A stretch of DNA of 64,000 nt, from the NCBI GenBank assembly GCA_037388505.1, contig JARRKC010000008.1, positions 7,100 through 71,099 of the forward strand, in the 5' to 3' direction. How positions within the stretch are numbered: the first letter of the stretch is position 1; the number at the start of each line of letters is the position of its first letter. Position numbers and translations under genes: made by a program. Below the pieces are notes generated by a model. That model was given only the letters and a program-made list of their open reading frames with translations. It searched no databases and was not told the origin of the DNA. The DNA is from JARRKC01 sp037388505 (GTDB lineage Bacteria; Acidobacteriota; UBA6911; RPQK01; JAPXNP01). This document shows positions 15,879-24,618 of this stretch, piece by piece.

Positions 15879-18800
15879 ATGAGCCGATTCCTTCAGAGGC
15901 TGTTCAAGATCCATAGAGCAGAAGGCCGAAAGGTCCTGCATTTTGCCCTTCTCGGGGCACTCCTCGAAGCGGGAATTGCGCTGGGAATCAGTACTGCCGA
16001 TTCTCTGTTCCTCGTCCACGTGGGCGCCCGGCAACTGCCGGTGGTCTACCTGATGTTGCCCCTGATCATGGTGGCGTTCACACCCTTCTTTTCGTACGTG
16101 GCCACCCGCTACGGAATCGATGCTCAGTTCAAGATCACCCTGATGGTGCTGGCCGGAGGAGGGCTGCTCTGCTTCCTGGCGGCCTCGTCCGGAGGGAGCT
16201 CGACCACCATCCCCTTTTACGTCATCAAGCTGTACGCCTCTCTCTGGGCCATCAGCCTCTTCACGCTCTACTGGAACTACGTGGATCGCTATTTCGACAT
16301 GCTCGACGCCAAGCGGCTCTTCTCTGTGTTTGCGGGAGGATCTGCCTTCGGCGCCGCCCTCGGCGGAGGCATGGTCAGCTTCCTGGCCCGGATTCTCCCC
16401 GTCGAACACCTGTTTCTGGTGTGGTCGTTGGTCGCCGTTGCGTCCTTTCCGGTCGTTCTCCTGATCAACCGGAACTGGCGGAAGATCGATCCCGAGATCG
16501 AGACCGAAACCCACGGCTTCCTCGAACAAACGATCGAGGTGAGCCGAATCATGAACCGATCCCGTTATGTCGTTCTCCTGAATCTGATTCTCGTCGCGAC
16601 GGTCTTCCTTTCCACCATCTGTGAGTTTCAGTACCTTGGAGTCTTTTCGTCCTCCGCCGGGAAAGAGCAACTGGCGGTTCTGTTCGGCACGCTTTTCGCG
16701 CTGACGAATGTCTTCAATCTAATCGTCAACTTCTTCTTGTTCAGCCGTGCTGTGGTTCTGTTGGGAGTGAGAAACCTGGCCCTGGTCCAGCCGTTGACGT
16801 TCCTTGCCGCCTTTGCGTTTCTCTACGGGAGCTACGGCTGGAGTGCCGCCGTTTTCGGCTTCTTCGCCTACCAGGGCATCCAATCTTCGATCGACAACAA
16901 CAACTGGAACTTCGTCATGAACGGAGTTCCCAGCCACCATAAGAGCCAGGTCAGGACCTTCTCCGAAGGCATCTCGGAACCCGTGGCGGCCTCCCTGGCA
17001 GGCCTGTTCCTCTTCCTCGGCGCTCCTTTGATGTCTCACGGCCAGATCTCTCTGTCCGGCCTGGCGGCCAGTCTTGCCCTGGTCATGATCGCGCTATTTC
17101 TGCGAGGCGACTATCTGTCCGCCATCATGACCAACCTAAAGAGGGAATGGCTCGATTTCTCACGCTCCGACTCAGAACTCCTCCATCGGCTCGATGCTGC
17201 CGAAATCGAAGAACTGCAGCGACTCGCCGCCGAGGGTGAGCCGGAAGCGGCCCGAGCGGCGATCCGTTTCATGACGATCATCGACAGGCGCCTGGCGCTC
17301 GACTCTCTGCTCACCTTCTTCGACCGAGCCAGGAACGGAGACCGGCGGAAGCTCCATACCCTGCTGAGCGAGATCGTCCAAGATGCCGATGTGGAGGTTC
17401 TCACGACTCTCGTACGAGCGCTTGGACGACATGAAATCGTGTCGGAGTCCACATTCATCGAAGTCCTGGGCGCTCAGGGACTCGTGCAGTCCGAGTTGCT
17501 CAGCCCCCTGCTCGGCTCGAGCGATGCCTGGCAGCGGGCGGCGGCCGCCGTTGCTCGATGGAACAGTTGGGATTTGAACGAAGGTGTGCGGGCGATGACC
17601 GCCATTGACGAACTCCTTTCCGGCCGCGGTAAGGAGCGGCTGGCAGGTATTCGCGCCTTGGGCCAGATGCGCCAGGGGCGGTACGCTCATTTTCTGGTGC
17701 GGTTTCTTCGCGATGGGGATTCGGATGCCCGATATGAGGCCCTCTCCGCCATTCGAAACCTGGTCGACCGTGATTCCGGTCATCTGGTCCCCGAGGTCCT
17801 CGGAATCGTGCGCGACGGATCCGCCCGTGAGCGCGACATCGCGATCGACGTGCTGAGCAAGATCAAGGATTCGGGCTGTCTTCGTCCGCTCCTGTCGCTG
17901 GACCAGGGTCTGACTCCTTTGGAGCGTCGCAAGGTCGAGAAGCTCATCCTCGAAATCGGGCTCGGCAGCGTCCCCACGATCGTGGCGATTCTCGGTGATC
18001 CCGGATTCGATTACCAGGCTCGGTCCATCGCAGCCAGAACCCTCGGCAAGCTGGCGTTCCCACAGTTCGAGGCGCTGCTTCCGGAGCTCATTCGGACCGA
18101 GCTGGAAAGAGCCTATCGCTACCTCTACTTTCACTATGTACTCCGGCATCTGACCGAACGTTCCAGCGGAGTCGACGTCTTGTCGCTCTTTTACAGGGAC
18201 GCTCAGCAATCCATCGTGGAGTTCGTTCTCGAAATCCTGACGATCGGGGGTCGCCTCCCCGACTTCGAGATGATCAGTTCGTCGCTCCGATCAACGAGCC
18301 CCAGAGTCCGCGCCAATGCCATCGAGAGCGTGGAACAGGCTTGCAGCCGCGATGTCTTCAAATTGCTCCTGCCTCTGGTCGCGCGAGCCGATCTGGAGGA
18401 GACCGCAGCGGTCTACCTGAGGCGGTTCGATGCTGTGACGGCCGATCCGGCGAGCATCGTCGAGCAGGCGGTCGATGGCTCTTTCGATCTGGAATGTTCA
18501 GCCGCTGCCCAGGCTCTCTGGGAGGACGATCCTCGAGAGGGGGCAACTCGATTCGCCACGCGCCTGACCAGGCCCAGAGCGCCGTTGTTCTGTGAAACCG
18601 TGCTCTCCCTGCTCGAGCGCGTGGATGGAAAGTCATCGCTGAACAGCATCGAGCGGATCGACCGGTTGTCCAAGGCCACCCTGTTTCGTCGCTTCGGGAC
18701 GGCCGAACTGCAGACCTTCTCCCGTCACAGCCGGCTGATGGACTACTTCGACGGTGATCGGGTCTACCGGAGGGGGCAGGCTGCCGATGATCTGTTCGTG

Positions 18801-19025
18801 GTTCTGGGGGGACGGGTTCGACTCGAGGGCGACGGTCACCGCTATCCGGAGATCGGTCAGGCCTTCGGCGAGGAGAGCCTGCTGGGGAGCCCCGAACGGC
18901 GGGAGGACGCCTTCTCGGAGGGGCTCGAGGCTCTGGTCATCGATGCTTGCGGTGTGGAGGAGGAAGCCCGCCGCCATCCGCGGATCGCCATCGGGCTGCT
19001 CGAAACCAGGCTGGGTGTGCAATGA
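15879..19025 (+). CDS. Npt-like transporter fused to HEAT repeats and a cNMP-binding domain
   Basis: A 1048-aa three-part protein. Residues 1-420 form a roughly 12-helix membrane domain of the Npt1/Npt2 (ATP/ADP translocase-like, MFS-related) type: LGISTADSLFLVHVGARQLP, YWNYVDRYFDMLDAKRLFSV, DNNNWNFVMNGVPSHHKSQV. Residues 440-900 are HEAT-like helical repeats (GIRALGQMRQGRYAHFLVRF, YEALSAIRNLVDRD, RTLGKLAFPQFEALLPELI). Residues 925-1048 form a cyclic-nucleotide-binding fold with the phosphate-binding cassette FGEESLLGSPERREDA; the ribose-binding Glu and an Arg are kept. Transport of nucleotides is not shown; a signalling scaffold gated by cNMP is equally likely. It is the first gene of a stop/start-overlapping operon (ATGA at 19022). 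Confidence 0.8.
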   Translation: MSRFLQRLFKIHRAEGRKVLHFALLGALLEAGIALGISTADSLFLVHVGARQLPVVYLMLPLIMVAFTPFFSYVATRYGIDAQFKITLMVLAGGGLLCFLAASSGGSSTTIPFYVIKLYASLWAISLFTLYWNYVDRYFDMLDAKRLFSVFAGGSAFGAALGGGMVSFLARILPVEHLFLVWSLVAVASFPVVLLINRNWRKIDPEIETETHGFLEQTIEVSRIMNRSRYVVLLNLILVATVFLSTICEFQYLGVFSSSAGKEQLAVLFGTLFALTNVFNLIVNFFLFSRAVVLLGVRNLALVQPLTFLAAFAFLYGSYGWSAAVFGFFAYQGIQSSIDNNNWNFVMNGVPSHHKSQVRTFSEGISEPVAASLAGLFLFLGAPLMSHGQISLSGLAASLALVMIALFLRGDYLSAIMTNLKREWLDFSRSDSELLHRLDAAEIEELQRLAAEGEPEAARAAIRFMTIIDRRLALDSLLTFFDRARNGDRRKLHTLLSEIVQDADVEVLTTLVRALGRHEIVSESTFIEVLGAQGLVQSELLSPLLGSSDAWQRAAAAVARWNSWDLNEGVRAMTAIDELLSGRGKERLAGIRALGQMRQGRYAHFLVRFLRDGDSDARYEALSAIRNLVDRDSGHLVPEVLGIVRDGSARERDIAIDVLSKIKDSGCLRPLLSLDQGLTPLERRKVEKLILEIGLGSVPTIVAILGDPGFDYQARSIAARTLGKLAFPQFEALLPELIRTELERAYRYLYFHYVLRHLTERSSGVDVLSLFYRDAQQSIVEFVLEILTIGGRLPDFEMISSSLRSTSPRVRANAIESVEQACSRDVFKLLLPLVARADLEETAAVYLRRFDAVTADPASIVEQAVDGSFDLECSAAAQALWEDDPREGATRFATRLTRPRAPLFCETVLSLLERVDGKSSLNSIERIDRLSKATLFRRFGTAELQTFSRHSRLMDYFDGDRVYRRGQAADDLFVVLGGRVRLEGDGHRYPEIGQAFGEESLLGSPERREDAFSEGLEALVIDACGVEEEARRHPRIAIGLLETRLGVQ

Positions 19026-21163
19026 GCCGAATCCGAGAGATGAGGATCCAGAGTGCACTTCTGCTGATACTCGTCCCCACCCTCTTCCTGGTCACGGGTG
19101 TCGCCGGATATCTGGTCTACGCTTCGCTCTATTCGGAGATTCTGGCCGGTTTCGACGCTCGACTCCGGTCGGTCAGCACGGTGACCGCCGCCTTCATCGA
19201 TTCCGACGATCACAGCAGAATCCTGCAGCCGTGCAGGCTCACCGCTCTGGTCTTCGACCCGCGGACCGACCGCCTCCTTGGTACGGATACCGAGGGGCGC
19301 CTCGTCGACATCGATCGCACCAGCGGCAGCGCTCGGCCTGCAGCCTCCCTGGGGGCCCATTTTCTGGATCTCACCTGGGACCGGCGGCGAAGCCGAATTC
19401 TCGGCCTGGAGGCCCCCGGCAATCGACTGCTGGAGATCAATCCCGAGTCCGGCGAGTCAGAGGTGCTGCTGAACTTCGACGAGTCCTTTCAAGCGTTGGC
19501 CTGGGATGAGGGGTCCGGTCGGCTCTACGCCGCTGGAGGGCGGTTGGCAACGATCGACCCGCGCAACTGGAGCGTCTCGCACATCGCAGACCTCGAGACG
19601 GGACCGCTAGCATCGCTCTCCGACGGGCCGGAACCCGGCGTTCTCATTGGAGTACCATCGCTCGGCTCGGAGATCCTGCGCATCGAAGTCGGAGGGCCGG
19701 CTCCGATGATCTCGGCCGTGGCTCTCTCTTCGCCGGATTCAGGGGACGATGATTCTGAAAACGACGGCAAAGCGGAACCCGTGACTCTCCGATTCCTGAC
19801 CTACGACCCAGATCAGGGTGTCTTCTGGACGGGAAACGATCGACTGGCCCGCCTGGTCCCGCCGGAGTTCCGCCTCCACGTCTTTGGTTACCCCGGATTC
19901 CGCAGCGAGAGCACGAGCCTCTATCAGAAATACGTAGTCCCGATGCGCCGTATCAAGCAGATGGTCAACCTGACCTATCTCTACACGTTCGTTTTGGGCC
20001 GCCAGGACCGCCAGATCATTTACGGGCTCGATGCCAGCACCGACAAAGATCACTCCAATATCGGGGACGTCGATTCCGACCCTCCCGAAGAGGGAACGGT
20101 ACGCGTCTTCCATCAGGGAGGCGTGCATCTCTCGGACATCGAGTTCTGGGAACAGTGGGGGCTGATCAAGTCCGCGGACGCAGCGATTTACGATCGCAAC
20201 GGCGATATACGGGCGATCGCCGGGGCCGACATCAACATATCCATCATCGAACAGAAGACTCGATCCGCGCTCCTCAAAGTCTGTCTGATCGGCATCCTCT
20301 GCCTGGGGTTCGCATCACTGGCGGCCGTCAAGGTCAGCAACCGTCTCGTTCGGCCCATCGAGCGGCTGAAGACCGAGGCGCTGAAAGTGGCAGCCGGACA
20401 GTTCGGGGAGAGGGTCCAGGTCGACAGCCCCACGGAGCTCCAGGAGCTGGCTCATTCCTTCAACGATATGAGCGCAGCCCTGAAGACAACCCTCAAGGGG
20501 CTCACTCGAAGCAACCAACAGCTGGAGCGCGAGCGCCGCAGAACCGAACTGGTGCTTTCGCTGGCATCCAGAACCGACCTCAGCCGCGTGCCGGACGGCT
20601 CTCCCGTCGTTTGTGGAAGACTCTGCCAGCAGCCGGCCCGCCGCGATGCGTCCGGCTGGACCGTAGTCTCCAGCCAGCTGTACGCATGGATCGTCTCACC
20701 CTCTCCAGATGATCCCTACGAAGCCGTACGGCTTCGGTCCGATCTCGCCACCACCTTTACGCATCTTGCCCAGGTTCATTCCGGCCAGTGGGAATCGATT
20801 CGCCGTTTCTTCGAGCCCCTCTTCCGCGACAGCGTCCAGGCTCTCATCAACATCGACCTGGACACCGGCGAGCATCGGCTCTCACTTCGTGGGTCGCTGC
20901 CCGGCGCGCTGATCGACCGCAACGGCGCCCCGCGCCTGTTGAACCTTACTGAAAGGGAGGCGCCGCCCTGCGTGGCACGTGGTGAAGGGTTGCTGTTGAC
21001 GGACCCCGAAGTCATCCACCGGCTCACGAAGGAATCAAGGATCCTGGATCCTTCGATCCTTCACCACCAAGATCGGCTGCGCGATTTCCTCGCTTCGATC
21101 GCCTCGAAAGAGGGACAACCCGACCGCGACGATCTGTTCATCTCAGTCTGGAGGGTCGAGTGA
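19022..21163 (+). CDS. HAMP receptor with propeller-like sensor and degenerate PP2C-like C-terminus
   Basis: A 713-aa membrane receptor. The N-terminal membrane segment is about 10-32. The extracytoplasmic region (33-415) starts with repeats reminiscent of a beta-propeller (LVFDPRTDRLLGTDTEGRL, LTWDRRRSRILGLEAPGNRL, LAWDEGSGRLYAAGGRL). A second membrane segment is near 417-440, then HAMP (RLVRPIERLKTEALKVAAGQ). The C-terminal 200 residues follow the outline of a SpoIIE/PP2C domain (ALINIDLDTGEHRLSLRGS, RGEGLLLTDPEVIHRL, then DDLFISVWRVE where DDxT-type ends occur), but the early GD metal-site motifs are missing, so it is probably inactive. The start is ATG 19022, overlapping the stop of the transporter gene. 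The propeller and phosphatase assignments are inference. Confidence 0.7.
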   Translation: MSRIREMRIQSALLLILVPTLFLVTGVAGYLVYASLYSEILAGFDARLRSVSTVTAAFIDSDDHSRILQPCRLTALVFDPRTDRLLGTDTEGRLVDIDRTSGSARPAASLGAHFLDLTWDRRRSRILGLEAPGNRLLEINPESGESEVLLNFDESFQALAWDEGSGRLYAAGGRLATIDPRNWSVSHIADLETGPLASLSDGPEPGVLIGVPSLGSEILRIEVGGPAPMISAVALSSPDSGDDDSENDGKAEPVTLRFLTYDPDQGVFWTGNDRLARLVPPEFRLHVFGYPGFRSESTSLYQKYVVPMRRIKQMVNLTYLYTFVLGRQDRQIIYGLDASTDKDHSNIGDVDSDPPEEGTVRVFHQGGVHLSDIEFWEQWGLIKSADAAIYDRNGDIRAIAGADINISIIEQKTRSALLKVCLIGILCLGFASLAAVKVSNRLVRPIERLKTEALKVAAGQFGERVQVDSPTELQELAHSFNDMSAALKTTLKGLTRSNQQLERERRRTELVLSLASRTDLSRVPDGSPVVCGRLCQQPARRDASGWTVVSSQLYAWIVSPSPDDPYEAVRLRSDLATTFTHLAQVHSGQWESIRRFFEPLFRDSVQALINIDLDTGEHRLSLRGSLPGALIDRNGAPRLLNLTEREAPPCVARGEGLLLTDPEVIHRLTKESRILDPSILHHQDRLRDFLASIASKEGQPDRDDLFISVWRVE

Positions 21164-21561
21164 AACTGACCGAGAAGATCTTCGGACTCAAAAGCATCTC
21201 GCCTTTCGACCGGCTTGGGTACTCTGAACTCGTCGCCATCGCCGAGGTGACCCACGTCAAGCGCTTCGCACCGGGGGACAGGGTGATTGCCTCGGGGCAT
21301 GTCCTTCAGCGCCTGTTTGCCGTCATCGACGGGCAAATCGTCAGGGATGGGGGAGCCGCGATGCCCCCGGTCTTCGGTGAACGTTCGCTGCTGGACGAAA
21401 TGCCCATTGGGGCCGATCTGAAGGCCGGCCCCAATGGCGCCGTCTGCCTGCTGATCTCCAAGGGACACTTCTACAGAATTCTGAACGAGTTTCCGGAATT
21501 CACGCTGGGCTTCCTCAGCAGAAGCGACCCGGCAGACCTCCGGCAGGAGGAGCCCTCGTGA
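21160..21561 (+). CDS. Small cyclic-nucleotide-binding-fold protein
   Basis: 133 aa. It resembles a single CAP_ED domain: an N-terminal helix (SPFDRLGYSELVAIAEVTHV), then beta-barrel strands (VKRFAPGDRVIASGHVLQRL, FAVIDGQIV), a shortened cassette with FGERSLLDEM, and closing helix (GHFYRILNEFPEFTLGFLSR). The Arg expected after the cassette is not in place, so nucleotide binding is doubtful. The GTG start overlaps the previous stop (GTGA), with GGAGG 6 nt upstream, and its own stop overlaps the next GTG. Translational coupling implies a fixed stoichiometry with its neighbours. Confidence 0.75.
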   Translation: MKLTEKIFGLKSISPFDRLGYSELVAIAEVTHVKRFAPGDRVIASGHVLQRLFAVIDGQIVRDGGAAMPPVFGERSLLDEMPIGADLKAGPNGAVCLLISKGHFYRILNEFPEFTLGFLSRSDPADLRQEEPS

Positions 21562-22898
21562 GAATCCGGCTGCAGATTCTGCTCGGCGTCGCGCCTGTCT
21601 TCCTGGTCCTGGGTCTTGTCGTGGCCGCCCTCAACTACACGACTCGGCGTGAAGAGACCTACCTCGCGCTTCGCGAAGACGTCTATACATTGACCGCTGC
21701 GATGACCGAGTTCCTGAGCTCCGACACGGTCCGAGCCGAGCTTGGAAGCACCCGTTCGGTGTCCACTCCCTTCGGTGAATCCCTCCAACGCCTGATGAAG
21801 GAGAACCCGATCGAACGGATCGTACTTCGCAGCCTCGATCCCAAGCAGGCGCCCATTGAATTCGGTGATCTCCCTGAACCCGCCACCATGTCGGAGTCTC
21901 CGCATAGCACCATGGAGGCGCGCAACTCTGTGCTCTTCTCGCCCATACTCGACCATCCCGGCGGGGACAGCTTCATTCGAGCGATGGCGCCCCTGCGCAC
22001 GGCGGCCGGTCCCTTTGGACTCCTGACTCTCGACATCGACGCGAACGCCGTCGTCCGGGGACAACACACTATCCTGCTCGAGAGCCTCGCGTTCCTGGTC
22101 GGGATCCTGAGCTGTGGACTGCTGGTCTCCTGGACAGCGGGGCGGCTGGTCACCAGGGGCGTCGAGCGGCTCAGCAAGGCCACGGACGTGGTTGCCTCAG
22201 GGTGCTACGATTGGCGCGTTCAGCCCGGCTGGCTGCGTGAACTCAACGATCTCAGCAACACCTTCAACACCATGACAAGCTTGTTGGAGGAGATCCTTTC
22301 GAAGACCAAGCGGGCGGTCATCGAGGGAGAGCAGTTTCGCCGGCCCGAAGACCTGGCGGACTCCTTCTCGGAGACTCTGTGGAGGAGGGGTCACGCCCGC
22401 CTGGGACCCCTGAGCGTCTCTCTGATGCGGCTTGGGCGACCGGGCAATGGCGATTTCCTGGCTCTTTGGAAACAGGACGGACAGGCTCGCATCGTCATGG
22501 GCCGGATGCTCGTCTCGGGTGAATTCGAAGCGGCGGTCCTGGCCTCGGCGGCATTCTCTCTGATCCAGGAGGAGATCCGTACGGGGGGTCCGGGCTTTGT
22601 GAGGGCTCATGAGATCTTCCACTTCAAATTCTGGGACCTCGTATCCTGGAACGTCTCCAGCCCCACGATAGAAGTCTCGACATTCCGGTTCGGTCAGGCC
22701 GAACCGGTTCGCCGCCGGGTCAATCTCGAGAGAGGTCAGGTCCTCACCTTGCACAGTCTGGAGGGAGAATGGGCCCGCCGACTCGAGCTGTACGTCCGAA
22801 TCCTCAAGGGAATGGATGGCAACCGCCTGGCGGAGGAACTGGCGGGAATCTTGAAGGTCCCCGCCGGTGGGGGAGTGATCATCCTGACCGCTCCGTGA
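21558..22898 (+). CDS. HAMP membrane receptor with degenerate PP2C/SpoIIE-like domain
   Basis: 446 aa. Membrane segments lie at about 7-27 and 174-194, enclosing a 145-residue extracytoplasmic sensor (YLALREDVYTLTAAMTEFLS at its start, like double-helical sensors). HAMP spans about 195-245 (RLVTRGVERLSKATDVVASG). The C-terminus (255-446) has the outline of a SpoIIE-type phosphatase: GDFLALWKQDGQARIVMGRM followed by GEFEAAVLASAAFSLI sits where active enzymes have a metal-binding GD and GKG..AAL motif. Here the metal Asp is replaced (GRMLVSGEF), so I infer a pseudophosphatase. It is the last gene of the four-gene operon; a GTG start overlaps the previous stop and is preceded by AGGAGG. Confidence 0.7.
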   Translation: MRIRLQILLGVAPVFLVLGLVVAALNYTTRREETYLALREDVYTLTAAMTEFLSSDTVRAELGSTRSVSTPFGESLQRLMKENPIERIVLRSLDPKQAPIEFGDLPEPATMSESPHSTMEARNSVLFSPILDHPGGDSFIRAMAPLRTAAGPFGLLTLDIDANAVVRGQHTILLESLAFLVGILSCGLLVSWTAGRLVTRGVERLSKATDVVASGCYDWRVQPGWLRELNDLSNTFNTMTSLLEEILSKTKRAVIEGEQFRRPEDLADSFSETLWRRGHARLGPLSVSLMRLGRPGNGDFLALWKQDGQARIVMGRMLVSGEFEAAVLASAAFSLIQEEIRTGGPGFVRAHEIFHFKFWDLVSWNVSSPTIEVSTFRFGQAEPVRRRVNLERGQVLTLHSLEGEWARRLELYVRILKGMDGNRLAEELAGILKVPAGGGVIILTAP

Positions 22899-22918
22899 CG
22901 CCCTCCGGGTCGGAAAAG

Positions 22919-22955
22919 GTTCCGAGTTATCGAGTTCCGAGTTCCGAGTTCCGAG
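22919..22955. repeat. GTTCCGAG short tandem repeat
   Basis: Four to five 8-bp GTTCCGAG units, one of them altered (GTTATCGAG), 20 nt after the last gene of the signalling operon. Same unit type as the array near 10.55 kb. Confidence 0.75.
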
Positions 22956-23174
22956 AGCACGCTTTTCTCGGTGGTCAGCGCACCCCGAAAGAACGGGTTC
23001 GCAGGTTCCGGGCTTCCGGGGCTGCGAGAAGCGGGCAAAGCATCAACGGGTGACTGCTGCCCGGACCTTCGGTAGCCGCGACAGGACTGGCTGCCAGCAT
23101 CTTCGGCTCCATCCGCGAGACTGCAGGATTCGCCAATATGCCGGGCATCCCCTCCCTGAGATCGACGTAACGTG

Positions 23175-23501
23175 CTGGCACACCCTCCCCTTCGCAAGAT
23201 TCGCGCAATCCACTGGCAAGCTCCCTTCCCCTTCGCGGGACTTGCGCAATTTGCTGGCAAGCTCCCTTCCCATCCGCGAAATTCGCGCAACTCGCTGGCA
23301 AGCCCCACATCCCCTTCGCGAGATTCGCGCAATTCGCTGGCAAGCTCCCTTCCCCTTCGCGGGACTTGCGCAATTTGCTGGCAAGCTCCCTTCCCATCCG
23401 CGAAATTCGCGCAATTCGCTGGCAAGCCCCACATCCCCTTCGCGGGACTTGCGCAATTCGCTGGCAAGCTCCCTTCCCCTTCACGGGGCTTGCGCAATTC
23501 G
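23175..23501. repeat. Tandem minisatellite with three-unit higher-order structure
   Basis: Eight units of 38, 41, 41, 42, 41, 41, 42 and 41 bp, each beginning CTGGCAAG (CTGGCACA in the first) and ending GCGCAATTCG or a close variant. The units follow the order A-B-C-A-B-C-A' (types ending ...GGGACTTGCGCAATTTG, ...GAAATTCGCGCAATTCG, and a CCCCACATCC variant), so a 124-bp block is itself duplicated. Reading frames run through it on both strands but their proteins are only repeats. The rest of 22899-23508 holds no gene that I can support. Confidence 0.9.
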
Positions 23502-23508
23502 CTGGGCC

Positions 23509-24594
23509 TCACTTCCGGGCCAACAAGAACCTCGCGCCCGGGCCCCGGAAAAGGGGCATGTGCTCCTCTGGAACCCCGGCCTCACGTGCGAAGCGTTCAA
23601 GCTCTCGACGAACCACACGAACGTCCCGAAAGCCGGCGCTGCGACCCAGTTCTTCCAGTTCCCTTTCGTCGTAGAAGCGCAGCCGGGAGGCCATGGGTTC
23701 GGGTGCGGCCGGCGTTCCCCGCAATTCCGGATCGGAGCCGAGCATCACGAACCGTCCTCCATCGCAGAGTACTCTGCGGATTTCTTGCAGCGCCGTCACG
23801 GGCTCGGAAAGGAATCCCAAAACCCCCGTCATCGTCGCACACGTGAAGGCGCCGTCGGGAAACGGCAGCCGGGCCGCATCGCCTTGTCGAATCTCCAGGC
23901 GGCCTTCCGCTACGGCACTCCGATTCTCCAGACGGGCGAGCCGAACCATCTCCGGACTGTGATCGACTGCAGCCGCTCGGCAGCCGCTTTGGAGCGCCCT
24001 TTTCAGAAGCGCCCCTCCCCCGCAGCCCACTTCCAACAGGTAGTCGTCGGCCGCCAGGGCCAGTTCCTCCAGGATGGCGCCGAAATTCGGATAGTGATAC
24101 AGAGGATCTCGATAGATCGTTCGGGCCTGGCCGCCGGAAGGGCGACGGGCCGCTCGATCGGTCAGCCAATCACCCAAGGTGGTCGGACCGATTGCTCCCA
24201 GGGCCGGGGCCAGCAATTCGCCCGCGAACCAGGCCGCCAGTTCTTCGTCGCTGTCGATCAGCACGTCGCATCCCCGGCTCTCGAGGATGACGTGCGTGCC
24301 GGTCGGACTCGGGGCAAACCGCACCTCGACCTCACTCTCGATCCCCGGCTGCCAGTCGGCCGGATGCCACTGGAGCAGGATCTGCTCTCCAGGTTTCCAG
24401 GCCAGAATCTTCCCGATCGTGAATCCCTTCGACGTCAGGCGACCCTCCAGACCCGGCTGGAACTCGATTTCCCGCCGGGCCAGAGCGTCGGTCAACTCCT
24501 CGACGATCACGTCGAAGGCCGTCGACTGCTCGAGACGCAGATCGATGCTGATGCTCATGGTGGCGGATCTGATTGGATGGTTCTCTTCGCTCAT
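23509..24594 (-). CDS. SRPBCC-domain / SAM-dependent methyltransferase fusion
   Basis: 361 aa. Residues 12-150 look like an AHSA1/SRPBCC ligand-binding domain (DLRLEQSTAFDVIVEELTDA, GKILAWKPGEQILLQWHP, EVEVRFAPSPTGTHVILESR). Residues 180-340 are a class I methyltransferase: motif I LLEVGCGGGALLKRAL, acidic motif II AAAVDHSPEMVRLAR, motif III GDAARLPFPDGAFTCATM, post-motif EIRRVLCDGGRFVMLG. The substrate is unknown; the fused SRPBCC domain suggests a hydrophobic ligand or a regulatory role. GGAG lies 7 nt before the ATG. It is 24 nt downstream of the epimerase-like gene, so the two are co-transcribed. The minisatellite abuts its stop codon. Confidence 0.85.
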   Translation of the reverse strand: MSEENHPIRSATMSISIDLRLEQSTAFDVIVEELTDALARREIEFQPGLEGRLTSKGFTIGKILAWKPGEQILLQWHPADWQPGIESEVEVRFAPSPTGTHVILESRGCDVLIDSDEELAAWFAGELLAPALGAIGPTTLGDWLTDRAARRPSGGQARTIYRDPLYHYPNFGAILEELALAADDYLLEVGCGGGALLKRALQSGCRAAAVDHSPEMVRLARLENRSAVAEGRLEIRQGDAARLPFPDGAFTCATMTGVLGFLSEPVTALQEIRRVLCDGGRFVMLGSDPELRGTPAAPEPMASRLRFYDERELEELGRSAGFRDVRVVRRELERFAREAGVPEEHMPLFRGPGARFLLARK

Positions 24595-24618
24595 TTTTTT
24601 CTCCGTTGGCGCCCGACT

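Noticed and set aside
23175..23501. Possible CRISPR array
   Set aside because: The units are contiguous 38-42 bp tandem repeats with three alternating variants and no unique spacers; no cas genes are nearby.
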